In this document: positions 25,907-36,004 of the stretch, piece by piece
Layout: each line of letters opens with the position of its first letter
Numbering within the stretch: position 1 is the stretch's first letter
Origin: Nitrospinaceae bacterium
GTDB lineage: Bacteria > Nitrospinota > Nitrospinia > Nitrospinales > VA-1
DNA: 64,000 nt
NCBI GenBank assembly: GCA_021604505.1
Contig: BQJC01000001.1
Span: 1,385,501-1,449,500, forward strand
Direction of reading: 5' to 3'
Made by a program: the position numbers and the translations under genes
Notes under the pieces: model-generated
The model's database searches: none
Told to the model about the DNA's origin: nothing
Seen by the model: only the letters and a program-made list of their open reading frames with translations

Positions 25907-28048
25907 ATGAGAAAAAATCCCCGCCCCACCCTGCTGTTGAACGTTTTGATGATCGCCTTGTGTTTTTCCCCGATTCATGCGCAAGCGGCCACGGAATCCC
26001 TGGAAAGCACGATCAAAAAGATCATCATGATGATGAACATCGTCGGTGTCGAGTATGAAGCCGGCATCGTCGATGGAAAAATCGTCAACGCCGCCGAATA
26101 TGAAGAGAGCAAGGTTTTTCTGCAACAGTCGGAGAACCGTTTTAAACGGCTTCCCGCTCCCAAGGCAGGTGCCGAGGCAACGGCCCCTCTCCTTGCAAAT
26201 TTTACCGATCTGGCGGAAAAGATTCAGTCCAAGGTGGATGCCGCGGAAGTCTATGCACTGGTCAATACGATCAATGCGGGCATCAAAAAGGCTTATGACA
26301 TTAAAATCAGCCAGACGCCAGCCAACCCCGTGTCTCTCGCTAACGGCAAAACGATTTTCGAAAACAAATGCGCGGTGTGCCACGGACTGACGGGCAAAGG
26401 CGACGGCCCCATCGCCGCGCAGTTGGACCCGGCTCCTGCCGTTCTCGCCGACCCTCAGCTCACCGGCGACGATCACACGGTGGCTTTCGACAATTTCCAG
26501 GTCATTAACGTGGGCATCGCCAACACCGCCATGGTCGGCTGGGCGGATTTTCTGTCGGAGCAGGATTTATGGGATGTCACTTACTATGTCCGTTCCTTTT
26601 CCAATGAAAACGTGAAGTTGCCATTAATCACGGCGGGCCTCGCCGGCGCGGATGGTGTGAACGAAGGGGACGGTTCCAAACAAGCGGCTGCCGCTGTGGC
26701 CGAATCCCGCAATTTGCTGGACACCAGCCTTGAGATTTTTAAAAAGGGCGATATCCAGACGGCGGCGGACACGGCTTTCGACGCCTACCTCGCCTACGAG
26801 GGGATCGAAGCGGGACTGATCAGCAAAAAGAAGGAACTGGGTCTCCGGCTTGAATCGGCTTTCAGCCGTTATCAGGGAGAAATCAAACGCCAGGCCGCGC
26901 TACCGCACGTTGAAAAAATTCACGCGACCCTGCACACCGATCTTTCCGAGGCACTGGAAATCCTTCAGAAAAAAGTCAGCTTCACCGGGCTGTTCATCCA
27001 ATCGTTTTCCATCATCGTCCGTGAAGGATTCGAAGCGATCCTGATCATTGCCGCGTTGATTGCTTTTCTGGTCAAGTCGCGCAATCAGGATAAATTGAAA
27101 TCCATTTACACCGGCGTGATTCTTGGAATCGTCGGAAGTTTTTTGACCGCCTATGTTGTCCACGAAGTTCTGCATCTCAGCGTGTCCAGCCAGGAATTGC
27201 TGGAGGGCTGGATCATGCTGGTCGCCGTGGTGGTACTGTTCTGGGTCAGTTACTGGCTGGTATCCAAAATTGAAGCCGAGAAATGGCAGTCATACATCAC
27301 CAAAAAAATGAAAACCGCGGTCTCCACCGGAAGCGCCTTTGCTTTGGGCGGCGTGGCCTTTTTGTCCGTTTACCGGGAAGGATTTGAAACCGTCCTGTTC
27401 TACAAAGCGCTTTACTTGTATGCCGGAGAAGGGACCGCAGGCATTATCCCCGGATTCCTTGTCGGGTGCGCCGTTTTGGGCGTTGTATATTATCTGATCA
27501 ATAAGGTGGGGCTGAAGGTTCCGATCAAGTGGTTTTTTGCTTTCACCAGTGTTTTTCTTTACTTCATGGCATTCACATTTATGGGAAAAGGTCTGCACGA
27601 GTTGCAGATGGGGCAGTCGCTGAGCATGACGCAGGCTGACTTTGCGCCGCATATTTCATGGCTGGGAATGTACCCCACGTGGGAAACCTTCATCGGGCAG
27701 ATGGTTCTGGTTCTGGCTTATGTGGCCGCACTGGTATACACCTTCGGGATCAAACCGGAAGTGGAAACCGAACAGCTCAAAAAGGAAACTTCTCATATTC
27801 AAAAAGACATCACCGTGGTGCACGATCTGGTGGAACATATCTCGCATCACGCCAAGCGCTGTGAAATTTTCCTGAAAGACACCAAGGATCAGGATTTGAA
27901 GGAACTTTCCGGGCATCTCAAGGAAATCGACGAGAAAATCCACGAGCTTTTTGACCATGTTTCATTTGTGGAAAACCGGCTTCACGATGAATTTGAAAAG
28001 CTGGGTCAACGAGCCATGCCCGCGGAAGGCAAGAAAGGGCTGTCTTGA
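25907..28048 (+). CDS. Cytochrome c - FTR1 iron permease fusion
   Basis: The protein has 713 aa. A signal peptide ([19 protein letters not shown]) leads into a periplasmic helical part. A cytochrome c domain follows with CAVCH (Cys155, Cys158, His159) and a likely Met209 ligand in TAMVGW. The FTR1 permease has the two REGFE motifs at 372-376 and 490-494 within membrane helices; these Glu residues carry iron in the family. Residues ~637-700 form a cytoplasmic or periplasmic helical tail with HD..EHIS..H...C (His639 to Cys652). FTR1 imports ferric iron coupled to ferrous oxidation, and the fused cytochrome could take the electron. The stop overlaps the next gene by TTGA. Confidence 0.88.
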   Translation: MRKNPRPTLLLNVLMIALCFSPIHAQAATESLESTIKKIIMMMNIVGVEYEAGIVDGKIVNAAEYEESKVFLQQSENRFKRLPAPKAGAEATAPLLANFTDLAEKIQSKVDAAEVYALVNTINAGIKKAYDIKISQTPANPVSLANGKTIFENKCAVCHGLTGKGDGPIAAQLDPAPAVLADPQLTGDDHTVAFDNFQVINVGIANTAMVGWADFLSEQDLWDVTYYVRSFSNENVKLPLITAGLAGADGVNEGDGSKQAAAAVAESRNLLDTSLEIFKKGDIQTAADTAFDAYLAYEGIEAGLISKKKELGLRLESAFSRYQGEIKRQAALPHVEKIHATLHTDLSEALEILQKKVSFTGLFIQSFSIIVREGFEAILIIAALIAFLVKSRNQDKLKSIYTGVILGIVGSFLTAYVVHEVLHLSVSSQELLEGWIMLVAVVVLFWVSYWLVSKIEAEKWQSYITKKMKTAVSTGSAFALGGVAFLSVYREGFETVLFYKALYLYAGEGTAGIIPGFLVGCAVLGVVYYLINKVGLKVPIKWFFAFTSVFLYFMAFTFMGKGLHELQMGQSLSMTQADFAPHISWLGMYPTWETFIGQMVLVLAYVAALVYTFGIKPEVETEQLKKETSHIQKDITVVHDLVEHISHHAKRCEIFLKDTKDQDLKELSGHLKEIDEKIHELFDHVSFVENRLHDEFEKLGQRAMPAEGKKGLS

Positions 28049-29604
28049 AAATTCGGTTTTTTAAAAATACCCGCAATTTTCACAAATGGATCGGGTTGGT
28101 TTGCGCCGTGTTTTTTATCATCCTTTCCCTCTCCGGCTTCATCCTCATGCATTACGAGGGCTTGGGTTTAAACGAAGTCGAAGTCAGCGGTAAATTCCTC
28201 CCCGACAAATATTTTCAAATCGAATCATCCAAGCGCAGTATTCAGACCATTGCGGCAACCCCGGAAGATTTTATTTACGTAGGCACAGATCACGGTCTTT
28301 ACCGCTCCCAGGATGGCGGAAATACGTGGACGGAACTCAAGGAAGGTTTGTTCCATCAAAATATTAAAATCCTGACCGTAGATCCGATAGAAAGTGGCGT
28401 CATTTATGCCGGAACGCCAGGCGGGATCTTTAAAACCGAAAATGGCGGCGACCACTGGACCGACTGGATCGACGCCGCCAGCGGCCTGTCCAATGCTGAT
28501 GTGAACGATATTGCCATCCACCCCAAAGATTCGGAAAAATTATACGCGGCGACCGAAGGAGGGCTCTTTTTTTCAGAGGATGCCGGCGGGTCCTGGGAAA
28601 TTTTATTTGGCGGGAACGACGCGGAAAAAGGAATCGCCGTGACCCTGGTCCGTTTATCTTCCGTGAACTCAGAGGCAGTCTATATCGGCACCCAAAGCGG
28701 AATGTATCGAAGCGTCGATGCGGGAAAAAACTGGGAACCGGTTTGGAAGGACCAAATTTCCGATGCACTCACAATGGTTTCTTTGAAAACCGAACCTGAA
28801 TTTTTTTACATCGGAACCCGCGACGGTCTTTTTAAATCGTTTAACCAGGGCCGCAATTGGGAAAAAGACAAGCATAAGGAAATAGACGAAGTGTCTTCCC
28901 TGCTTGTGAACCCTGAAGACATTGCCAATCTTACGGTCTCTACGGGGGAAAGGATTCTTGTGTCCCCCGATGGCGGGGATTCATGGGAACAGATCGAGTT
29001 CGATCCGGACCGGCAGTCCACAGGCGCGTCTTCATTCCCGCGGCTCACTGGAATTTACCAGATCGGGCCACCCTCCCCTGTTTTTATCGCCGGGACCACA
29101 TCCGGGTTGTTTCTATCCACCGACGGCGGAAAAAACTGGCAGGAGCAAGAGCTTTCAAATTCTGGAAAACAACCGCAAGAAAGAAAAATGGATTTAGTAA
29201 AACTATTCACGGAGATTCACACCGGTCGATTTTTCGGTTCCTATTTTGTCTTGCTAGTCGATTTAGCCACATTGGGCCTGATCCTGCTGGTCATTTCCGG
29301 AATCTGGGTGGGCATTGCTCGCAAAAAAATGAGGAAGGGGAAAAAAGGACAGCCGGCGGGAGAACTGGAAACCGAATTATTGATCAATGTGCAGGAGACC
29401 GCGGACGATCTTTCCGTCGAAACCCACGAGATCCACGACATGATTGAGCATATCAGCAATCACCTGGAGAAATGCAAATCCGTTTATATGTCGAAAGAGA
29501 AAAAAGAGATCGAGGAAATCGACAGGCACATCACGACGCTGGACAAAAAGATGCATCACTTGATGGAGCGCATCGGTGAGTTTGAAAAATATTCGCAGAA
29601 TTGA
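28045..29604 (+). CDS. PepSY-TM-like protein with BNR-repeat propeller
   Basis: The protein has 519 aa and starts at a TTG that overlaps the FTR1 stop. An N-terminal helix ([20 protein letters not shown]) and a second near residue 400 ([10 protein letters not shown], then [11 protein letters not shown]) match the PepSY-associated helix pair found in iron-related membrane proteins. Between them lies a periplasmic propeller with seven Asp-box type repeats, such as [22 protein letters not shown] and [11 protein letters not shown]. The C-terminal tail contains HD..EHIS..H...C (His464 to Cys477), the same motif with the same spacing as the FTR1 tail. A shared role in iron delivery or reduction is inferred. 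Confidence 0.8.
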   Translation: MKIRFFKNTRNFHKWIGLVCAVFFIILSLSGFILMHYEGLGLNEVEVSGKFLPDKYFQIESSKRSIQTIAATPEDFIYVGTDHGLYRSQDGGNTWTELKEGLFHQNIKILTVDPIESGVIYAGTPGGIFKTENGGDHWTDWIDAASGLSNADVNDIAIHPKDSEKLYAATEGGLFFSEDAGGSWEILFGGNDAEKGIAVTLVRLSSVNSEAVYIGTQSGMYRSVDAGKNWEPVWKDQISDALTMVSLKTEPEFFYIGTRDGLFKSFNQGRNWEKDKHKEIDEVSSLLVNPEDIANLTVSTGERILVSPDGGDSWEQIEFDPDRQSTGASSFPRLTGIYQIGPPSPVFIAGTTSGLFLSTDGGKNWQEQELSNSGKQPQERKMDLVKLFTEIHTGRFFGSYFVLLVDLATLGLILLVISGIWVGIARKKMRKGKKGQPAGELETELLINVQETADDLSVETHEIHDMIEHISNHLEKCKSVYMSKEKKEIEEIDRHITTLDKKMHHLMERIGEFEKYSQN

Positions 29605-29634
29605 AAGACGGGTTTTTCTGGAAATGTCAGGGTG

Positions 29635-29898
29635 TCAGTGAATCAACCGTTCGCCCTTGCTGGAACCCGCATCCTTTGAACCCAGATCGCGGGGAAATTC
29701 CATCTTCTTGAATTCTTCCCAGTCATCGCGGCATAAATTGAATCCCACATAATCCAGGGCTTGCATGATCTCCGAGTCGGCAAATTTTTCACCGCCTTCA
29801 TTTGCTTCCTGAATGGCTTCTTCAATGGATTCGCATAACTTGACGAACCGTTCTTCGTCATCACAAAACATCATATCTTTCATAAAATCGAATGCCAT
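29635..29898 (-). CDS. Small acidic hypothetical protein
   Basis: The 87-aa acidic protein begins after an AAGGGGGG ribosome site. It contains Glu-rich helices (EERFVKLCESIEEAIQEANEGG) and ends in a basic stretch. No membrane segment and no recognised domain. It converges on the iron operon. Confidence 0.6.
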   Translation of the reverse strand: MAFDFMKDMMFCDDEERFVKLCESIEEAIQEANEGGEKFADSEIMQALDYVGFNLCRDDWEEFKKMEFPRDLGSKDAGSSKGERLIH

Positions 29899-29943
29899 CT
29901 TAGCCCCCCTTGAAAAACCTTATAAACAGCCTGCTTGCATATT

Positions 29944-30600
29944 TTAAGATATCTTAGAGTAAAAACTCCTCAGTGCCAACAAAAAAACTTCGATTTCATT
30001 TTGTATCAAAGAAAAACTTTTTTCCCGCATTCGGGATGGGGATAGAATCGATCCCCCCAGCGCAACAGCATCGGCGCCTGCTGAAAGATAGTCGGAAACA
30101 TTCTCCGGATTGATTCCCCCCACCGCCATCAATCGAATGTCTTGAAACGGGCCTTTGATGATTTTAAAATAGTTCGGACCCATTTGGGAAGCGGGAAATA
30201 CCTTGACCATTACGGCTCCCGCGTTCCAGGCCTTTTCAATTTCAGTGGGTGTGAGAGCCCCCGGAAAATAAGCGAGATTTTGTTCCTTGCAAAATGCCGC
30301 CACCTCTTCATTCAATGTGGGAGCGACGATAAACTGCGCGCCGGAATCAGCGGCTATTCGCGCATCGTCAATCGAAAGCACCGTGCCGGCGCCCAGACAC
30401 ATGGAACTTGAATAGAGTTTATCGGCTTGTTCGATGAGACGAGGGGCATTGGGCGTGTTCAAGGTCACTTCCGCAAATCGAAGCCCTCCTGCGATCATCG
30501 CGTCCAGGACACCTGTGAGCGAGTCTTCAGTCACCCCACGCAAGATACCCATCACGGGTTCTTCCTGAAACCGGGATAGATTGAATCCGGACACGGGCAT
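29944..30600 (-). CDS. eda: KDPG/KHG aldolase
   Basis: The 218-aa TIM-barrel protein has the Eda signatures: EEPVMGILRG, RFAEVTLNTPNA (catalytic Glu region), CLGAGTVL, and the Schiff-base Lys in AVMVKVFPASQMGP near residue 136. It ends with LMAVGGINPENVSDYLSAGADAVALGG. It cleaves 2-keto-3-deoxy-6-phosphogluconate to pyruvate and glyceraldehyde 3-phosphate, or acts on related 2-keto acids. The HMGL-like aldolase gene ends 7 bp upstream on the same strand, so the two are co-transcribed. No edd is in view, so Entner-Doudoroff use is not proven. Confidence 0.88.
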   Translation of the reverse strand: MPVSGFNLSRFQEEPVMGILRGVTEDSLTGVLDAMIAGGLRFAEVTLNTPNAPRLIEQADKLYSSSMCLGAGTVLSIDDARIAADSGAQFIVAPTLNEEVAAFCKEQNLAYFPGALTPTEIEKAWNAGAVMVKVFPASQMGPNYFKIIKGPFQDIRLMAVGGINPENVSDYLSAGADAVALGGSILSPSRMREKSFSLIQNEIEVFLLALRSFYSKIS

Positions 30601-30607
30601 GAGTGGG

Positions 30608-31558
30608 TTAAATGTCCGCCTCGGTGGTCAGCTTTTCATAAAACCCTAAGTAGTCATCCTTCTTTTCCGACTGCCGGAGTTTCATAGCCGCTCTGGGGTG
30701 TAAATCCAGAACGCCGGTAATCATATAGGGAATGGTGTATCCCCATTCTATTTCCTGCTGAAGTTTGACAAAGTCGGATTCCAGCACACCAAGAATCGGA
30801 CGGACATTGAATTTTGGATTCTTCAAAAAGCCCAACAGTAATTCGAGGGGACAATTCCCGGCCGCGCGGCCGATTCCTAAAATGGTTCCATCCAGATAGT
30901 TGATGTTTTGAATGATTGCTTCAATGGTATTGGCAAACGCCAGTTGCTGGTTGTTGTGCGCATGAATGCCAATTTCCCGGGATTTTAAAATATCCCTGTA
31001 TTTCTTTGCAAGATAGGCAATTTGTTCGGAATAAAGAGCGCCAAAGCTATCCACCAGGTAAACCACATCCACTTCACTTTCTTTTTCCACCTGCTCCAGC
31101 GCTTCATCCAGTTCGCGTTCACGCGCGTGCGATACGGCCATGATGTTGACCGTCGTCTCATAACCTTTCGATTTCAAGGTATTGACCAGGTTGATGGCCT
31201 TGTCGATATCCTTGACATAAGAGGCGACCCGCATCATATCGACATAACTTTCGCTGGCGGGTAAAACATCCTCAGGATTGAAACGGCCGATATCGGCCAT
31301 GACGGAAATTTTGCACTTTTTCTCGGTATCGCCGACGACCCGCTCGAGATCTTGTTCCGAGCAAAATTTCATCGGCCCAAACTCTTCGCGTTTGAACTGT
31401 TTTTCATCGGCCTTATAGCCCAGTTCAATGTAATCCACTCCGGAATCATTCACGGCGCGAAAAACACGACGGACCAGATCATCTTCAAACAGATGATTGT
31501 TCATCAAACCACCATCGCGGATGGTGCAATCCAATACTTTGATTTCTTTACGGTACAT
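30608..31558 (-). CDS. HMGL-like aldolase (4-hydroxy-2-oxovalerate aldolase type)
   Basis: The protein has 316 aa from the ATG at 31558, which has GGGGAG upstream; the frame could extend 17 codons further without a ribosome site. The TIM-barrel signatures are VLDCTIRDGGL near residue 8, a DSFGALY strand, and the metal-binding IHAHNNQQLAFAN. These are the DRE-TIM metallolyase motifs (HMG-CoA lyase, DmpG, isopropylmalate synthase). Stand-alone relatives are annotated as aldolase catalytic-domain proteins, with no known substrate. Coupled to the KDPG aldolase gene, it suggests a small 2-oxoacid module. Confidence 0.82.
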   Translation of the reverse strand: MYRKEIKVLDCTIRDGGLMNNHLFEDDLVRRVFRAVNDSGVDYIELGYKADEKQFKREEFGPMKFCSEQDLERVVGDTEKKCKISVMADIGRFNPEDVLPASESYVDMMRVASYVKDIDKAINLVNTLKSKGYETTVNIMAVSHARERELDEALEQVEKESEVDVVYLVDSFGALYSEQIAYLAKKYRDILKSREIGIHAHNNQQLAFANTIEAIIQNINYLDGTILGIGRAAGNCPLELLLGFLKNPKFNVRPILGVLESDFVKLQQEIEWGYTIPYMITGVLDLHPRAAMKLRQSEKKDDYLGFYEKLTTEADI

Positions 31559-31813
31559 TCTTAATAGCTCCCCAGAGAGATCATTCCCCGGATAATTTAG
31601 AGTTCGCAATGATTAATACTAAAAAGGTTGAATTCGTTGATTATATTTTGATTAAATCTTTGGGTCAATCCCATTGTGAAGAAAATTTCGTTTAACCTCT
31701 TTTTTTCCGGGGATTTAGTTTTAAAATGACATCCGTGCACGGAATATACAGTACGCGATAGGCTGATCGTAAATTCTTGAAAAAATTTTATTTAAACACG
31801 GACAGGTGGGAAT

Positions 31814-32230
31814 ATGAACTATTGGCTGGTAAAGCAGGAACCTTCTAAGTACAGCTGGGAGCAGTTTGTGCAGGATAAAAAGACCTATTGGGATGGTGTG
31901 AGAAATTACCAGGCCCGCAACAACTTGCAATCCATGGAAAAAGGCGATCTGGTTTTTTTCTATCACAGCGTGGTGGGAAAAGAAATTGTGGGGATCGCTG
32001 AAGTAACAAAACCGGCATATCAAGATCCCACCACCGATGATGTACGCTGGGTGGTGGTGGACTTAAAAACCCTCATGCCCATGAAAATTCCGGTCACCCT
32101 GGAGGACATCAAGTCGCATCCTGATCTGCAATCCATTGCCCTTGTCAAACAATCGCGTTTGTCGGTTCTTCCTCTGACTAAAAAAGAGTTCACGCTCATT
32201 TTAAACATGGGAAAAACCAAACTGCAATGA
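31814..32230 (+). CDS. EVE-domain protein
   Basis: The 138-aa protein is a single EVE domain: the start MNYWLVKQEPSKYSWEQF, then WDGVRNYQARNNLQSMEKGDLVFFYHS and IVGIAEV. The EVE fold is PUA-like and binds modified bases. In bacteria EVE proteins often sit with restriction or toxin genes, but no such neighbour exists here, which fits the common stand-alone housekeeping type. Base recognised unknown. Confidence 0.9.
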   Translation: MNYWLVKQEPSKYSWEQFVQDKKTYWDGVRNYQARNNLQSMEKGDLVFFYHSVVGKEIVGIAEVTKPAYQDPTTDDVRWVVVDLKTLMPMKIPVTLEDIKSHPDLQSIALVKQSRLSVLPLTKKEFTLILNMGKTKLQ

Positions 32231-32320
32231 AGAGCGGTGGCGCGCCGGGCCGGGGAAAATGATTGACTAAAATTTTCCCGGAGTATAGATTGATGCTCAA
32301 ACCTCCTTCGGGTGAAATTC

Positions 32321-32524
32321 ATGAGCAAAACAATTGGCATTTTATTTTTTCTTTGTCTGTTACTCGCCTGCGGTGGTAAAGAAGAAACAAAAAAAACCGC
32401 TCCCGGTGCAACGGCCCCCGTGGCCGGGCAAAGTCAAGACGAGCATATCAGCGGTGATGAAACTTCCACGGGCCATGTCTCTGGGGCTCCCTCCCCATCT
32501 GATTCCCATGTGAGCGGAAATTAA
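32321..32524 (+). CDS. Small lipoprotein with HVSG repeats
   Basis: The protein has 67 aa from the ATG at 32321, preceded by GGGTGA. A signal peptide ends in the lipobox LLAC with Cys17. The mature part is only ~50 residues, low in complexity, with three spaced copies of a HISG/HVSG motif (EHISGD, GHVSGA, SHVSGN). The next gene starts 1 bp after its stop, so they are coupled. Function not recognised. Confidence 0.7.
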   Translation: MSKTIGILFFLCLLLACGGKEETKKTAPGATAPVAGQSQDEHISGDETSTGHVSGAPSPSDSHVSGN

Positions 32525-32525
32525 A

Positions 32526-33197
32526 TTGGGTCGTGCATTTCTCATTCCGGTAATTTTTCTAGGTTTCTCCGCCTTGCCTGCGGTAGAAAGCCTGGCGCAA
32601 CCCAAATCTGCCAATTGCCTGAAACTCGTACTTCCCCTGGATAAAACACGGGAAGACGTGCAGTCTGAAGGAGGTGTTTGGGGAATTTTTTCTAAAAATC
32701 CCGCAATGAACCGTCATTCTTCAAAAGCCATCGCAGTCGACTCGAAAATGAGCCGATTGATTTCGACCCTGACCTATCTTTGTAAAACCAGGTCAGGAGT
32801 CCCGTTGAACGAACTGGCAAGTTATGTCTCCAGGAAAGTGGCGGAACTGGGCGAAGAACGTTTTAAAAACCTGCACGTCACCCTTGGGAAGCCCGAAAAA
32901 GAGATAGAAAGCTGGCTGGTCTATACAAAAATCGCCAAAGCGAACAGGAAAAGGGTATTAGAATTTGAAAAAATAAAAATTTCGATTCAGGATGCCGGTC
33001 GCCTTGTTAAAGCATACCGGACCTTGTTCACAGAATTCATGAACGGAGATGAAGTGGAAACGCTCTTGTCCAGAACCACTTCACTGAATAAAAAAGTTGA
33101 AGAATTTTTCATCCAGGACCCGTACATAGCGTTAGCCATTTTCGAAGAATCTCAAGTCCCTTTTTGGGACATCGATGAAAACTACGGCGGATCTTAA
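32526..33197 (+). CDS. Exported hypothetical protein
   Basis: The 223-aa protein starts at a TTG 1 bp after the lipoprotein stop. A signal peptide (FLIPVIFLGFSALPAVESLA) is followed by a mostly helical mature part. Two Cys residues (CLKLV and LCKTR) may pair in the periplasm. No family recognised. Tight coupling to the lipoprotein suggests that they act together in the envelope. Confidence 0.68.
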   Translation: MGRAFLIPVIFLGFSALPAVESLAQPKSANCLKLVLPLDKTREDVQSEGGVWGIFSKNPAMNRHSSKAIAVDSKMSRLISTLTYLCKTRSGVPLNELASYVSRKVAELGEERFKNLHVTLGKPEKEIESWLVYTKIAKANRKRVLEFEKIKISIQDAGRLVKAYRTLFTEFMNGDEVETLLSRTTSLNKKVEEFFIQDPYIALAIFEESQVPFWDIDENYGGS

Positions 33198-33235
33198 AAA
33201 ATTTTGAACCGAATCCAGTGACAGGAGGAAGAAAA

Positions 33236-34039
33236 ATGGGGAGTTTTTTGGTTATTGGCGCCACCGGAGTCATGGGAACCTCAGCCATTCAGGCCATCCG
33301 TAAGGTGCATGGAAAGGATGCCGTGATTGTCGGCAATTGGTACGGCAAGGAAATTCCGGGATTTCAGATAGACGACGTCGATCACACCCTCTTTGGAGAC
33401 ATCAACGACCCGCAATGTATCAAATCCATAAAATCCGTAACCGCCGGCAAGTTTGACATGATGTTTTACGCCACGGCATTGGGGGACGTGGGGACACCCA
33501 TCAGGGAAGCCACGCAGGAGCAAATTGACAAATCCAACAAGCTGTCATTTCTTCCTATACTGAATCTGGAAGAGACATTTGATATTGGCACCATCGTGGC
33601 CTATTCGACCTTTTATGTGATTCGCCATCAACTCGCCACTTATGGGGCCATGGGCTATTCCAAGGAAGCGATCGAAAAATGGACCGTGGAAAAGGGAAAA
33701 TCCAGGCATGCCTGCATACGGGCCGGATTGTTCGAATCGACTTCTTCACGCGGCATCAAACTGCTTCTAAGAAAAGCGGCCAAGAATCCGGAAAATCTGA
33801 AAGATCCCCTGCTTCGCTCCTATTTTGAGAACAAAAGCTCAAAAGAAGGCATTAAAGAATTTGAAGAGGGAATATTTCGCGAGGAAAAAGAAGCATACGG
33901 CGATGCAAGAACCACGCAGGAAGATTTGTATCAAGCCCACCTGGATCTGTTCCAATCAAAAAATCCCGTTTTCGTCAACGTTTGCGGCAAGCGAATCTGG
34001 CACACGGACACACCCCTTCTCCTGAAGGATTATCTGTAA
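33236..34039 (+). CDS. Rossmann-fold reductase, SDR-like
   Basis: The protein has 267 aa from the ATG at 33236, which follows AGGAGGAAG. The nucleotide-binding motif is FLVIGATGVMGTSAIQ at the start. A YATALGD strand and a candidate catalytic YSKEA (Tyr and Lys three apart: GAMGYSKEA near residue 143) follow. The pattern fits short-chain dehydrogenase/reductases acting on an acyl or carbonyl substrate with NAD(P)H. It resembles enoyl-reductase-like members, but the substrate is open. Confidence 0.7.
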   Translation: MGSFLVIGATGVMGTSAIQAIRKVHGKDAVIVGNWYGKEIPGFQIDDVDHTLFGDINDPQCIKSIKSVTAGKFDMMFYATALGDVGTPIREATQEQIDKSNKLSFLPILNLEETFDIGTIVAYSTFYVIRHQLATYGAMGYSKEAIEKWTVEKGKSRHACIRAGLFESTSSRGIKLLLRKAAKNPENLKDPLLRSYFENKSSKEGIKEFEEGIFREEKEAYGDARTTQEDLYQAHLDLFQSKNPVFVNVCGKRIWHTDTPLLLKDYL

Positions 34040-34199
34040 AAATTTAAAAATTAATAAAGAAAATAAAGTCCGAAAACTCAGCGGTTCTCAGACAAATTGG
34101 GAATTAGATAGCCTTTGTAAATAAAGGAGTTATGGATTTATTGCCGAATTTGTTCTATACTTCAACATCCACCTAATTAATAGCTTTACTCAGGTTTTT

Positions 34200-35984
34200 G
34201 TGTTGAATAAAGAAACAAAACCGTCTTTTTTTCCTTCTCCGCCGCCATTGTCCTACGACGAAGCGCTGAACAATCTGCTGGGAAGCGTGGTTCAGGACGT
34301 AAAAAGCTACGCGGACCGTCTGCATTCCCAAATCCAAAAACTATCCGATATAGGCCGGGCGCTGTCGAGCGTGACCGATATCAACTTGTTGCTGGAAATG
34401 ATCGTTGATCAGGCGAGAAGCTTTACAAATGCCGATGCCGGGACCCTGTACATCATGGAAGGCAATCGACTGCGGTTCCGAATCGTGCAAAATGACACGT
34501 TGAATATTCGCATGGGCGGAAAAGATGGCGAGGCCATTCCTTTTTCCCCGGTTGAATTGAAAGAATCGAATGTCTCCGCTTTTGTGGCTCTCAACGGAAT
34601 ATCAGTGAATATTCCGGATGTTTACGATACGACCCTGTTCGATTTCACCGATCCGAAAAACTTTGACCGCGCGACGGGTTACCGGACCCAATCCATGCTG
34701 GTGGTGCTATTAAAAAATCACGAGGATGATGTCATCGGTGTCCTTCAGCTTCTCAACGCCAAAGACCCCGACACCGGAGAAGTCATGGCTTTTTCCGCGG
34801 ATTGCGAGAATTTGACCGAGGGACTGGCATCGCAGGCGGCCATTGCCATATCAAAAATAAATCTGATCAACGATATGGAAAACCTGTTCGAGGCTTTTGT
34901 TAAGGTCATGGCCACGGCCATTGACGCCAAGTCTCCGAACACCGGCGGGCATATTCGCCGGGTGGCGCATTTGACATTGACCATGGCGGAAACCATCCAT
35001 CAGAAAAAAGAAGGCTGTTTCAAAGACGTTTCTTTCAATGCAGACGCCATGCATGAACTGCGGATTGCTTCCTGGATGCACGATATCGGCAAGGTGACGA
35101 CGCCGGTTGAGATCATGGAAAAGGCCACCAAACTGCAAACCATCTTTGACCGCATTCATCTCATTGACCTTAGAATGTCTCTGTTGCGGGAAAAAACGGA
35201 AAAGGAAGGGCTGCAAAGAAAATTGCAACTGATGGAACATGGGGCCGATGGAATTGAGTTGGGAAGAGCAGAGGAGGAAACAAAAATAAGGATCGAGGAA
35301 ATTGAGGAAATCCGTCAATTTCTCCAGAACTGCAACGAACCCAGCCAGTGGCTCGATGAAAAGAGCATCAAACGCCTGCAAACCATTGCCAATATGAGTT
35401 ACATCGATCACACGGGAAATCCGATCCCCTACCTTACCGAAGACGAATTGGAGAATTTATCGATACGCAAAGGAAGTATCAATCATCGGGAACGCGAAAA
35501 AATCAAGGAGCACGCCTACATCACCTTGAAGATGCTCCAGCAGATCCCGTTCACCAAGAAAATACGAAATATTCCGCACTTCGCGGCGGCGCATCACGAA
35601 TGTATCGATGGCAGTGGGTATCCATTAGGTTTAAGGGGGGATGAGATTCCATTTGAAGGAAAGCTGATGGCGGTAACGGATATTGCGGAAGCGTTGACCG
35701 CTTCGGACCGGCCTTACAAGTCAGCCCTCAGCCTGGAAAAAGTCAATGAAATTTTGCGGGCCATGGCGGAAGATGGGAAATTGGACCCCGATTTAGTGAA
35801 ACTGTTCATTGAAGAAGGGGTCTATCAAAAATACAAAAACAAATATGAACCCGATCTTCAGAAGACATCAAATGATTTTTCGGAGAACAATGATAATCGT
35901 AAAACCGACCCGCCAGATCTCCCATCAGAAAAAACATTGAATGTCTTGCAACCCGCTATTAAATTAACCAGAAAAGCTTTATAG
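34200..35984 (+). CDS. GAF - HD-GYP cyclic-di-GMP phosphodiesterase
   Basis: The 594-aa protein starts at GTG (or the adjacent TTG). Residues ~50-220 form a GAF sensor domain. The HD-GYP domain begins with GGHIRRVAHLTLTMAE (~249), has the HD pair in SWMHDIGKV (294-295), and ends with HHECIDGSGYPLGLRGDEIPFEGK and DALTAS-like DIAEALTASDRPYK. HD-GYP enzymes hydrolyse cyclic di-GMP to pGpG or GMP. About 120 residues, Glu/Arg-rich and helical, separate the HDIGKV part from the next conserved part, more than is usual. No membrane segment is present, so it is a soluble sensor. Confidence 0.9.
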   Translation: MLNKETKPSFFPSPPPLSYDEALNNLLGSVVQDVKSYADRLHSQIQKLSDIGRALSSVTDINLLLEMIVDQARSFTNADAGTLYIMEGNRLRFRIVQNDTLNIRMGGKDGEAIPFSPVELKESNVSAFVALNGISVNIPDVYDTTLFDFTDPKNFDRATGYRTQSMLVVLLKNHEDDVIGVLQLLNAKDPDTGEVMAFSADCENLTEGLASQAAIAISKINLINDMENLFEAFVKVMATAIDAKSPNTGGHIRRVAHLTLTMAETIHQKKEGCFKDVSFNADAMHELRIASWMHDIGKVTTPVEIMEKATKLQTIFDRIHLIDLRMSLLREKTEKEGLQRKLQLMEHGADGIELGRAEEETKIRIEEIEEIRQFLQNCNEPSQWLDEKSIKRLQTIANMSYIDHTGNPIPYLTEDELENLSIRKGSINHREREKIKEHAYITLKMLQQIPFTKKIRNIPHFAAAHHECIDGSGYPLGLRGDEIPFEGKLMAVTDIAEALTASDRPYKSALSLEKVNEILRAMAEDGKLDPDLVKLFIEEGVYQKYKNKYEPDLQKTSNDFSENNDNRKTDPPDLPSEKTLNVLQPAIKLTRKAL

Positions 35985-36004
35985 GCTTCCAGTCCGAAAA
36001 GGAT

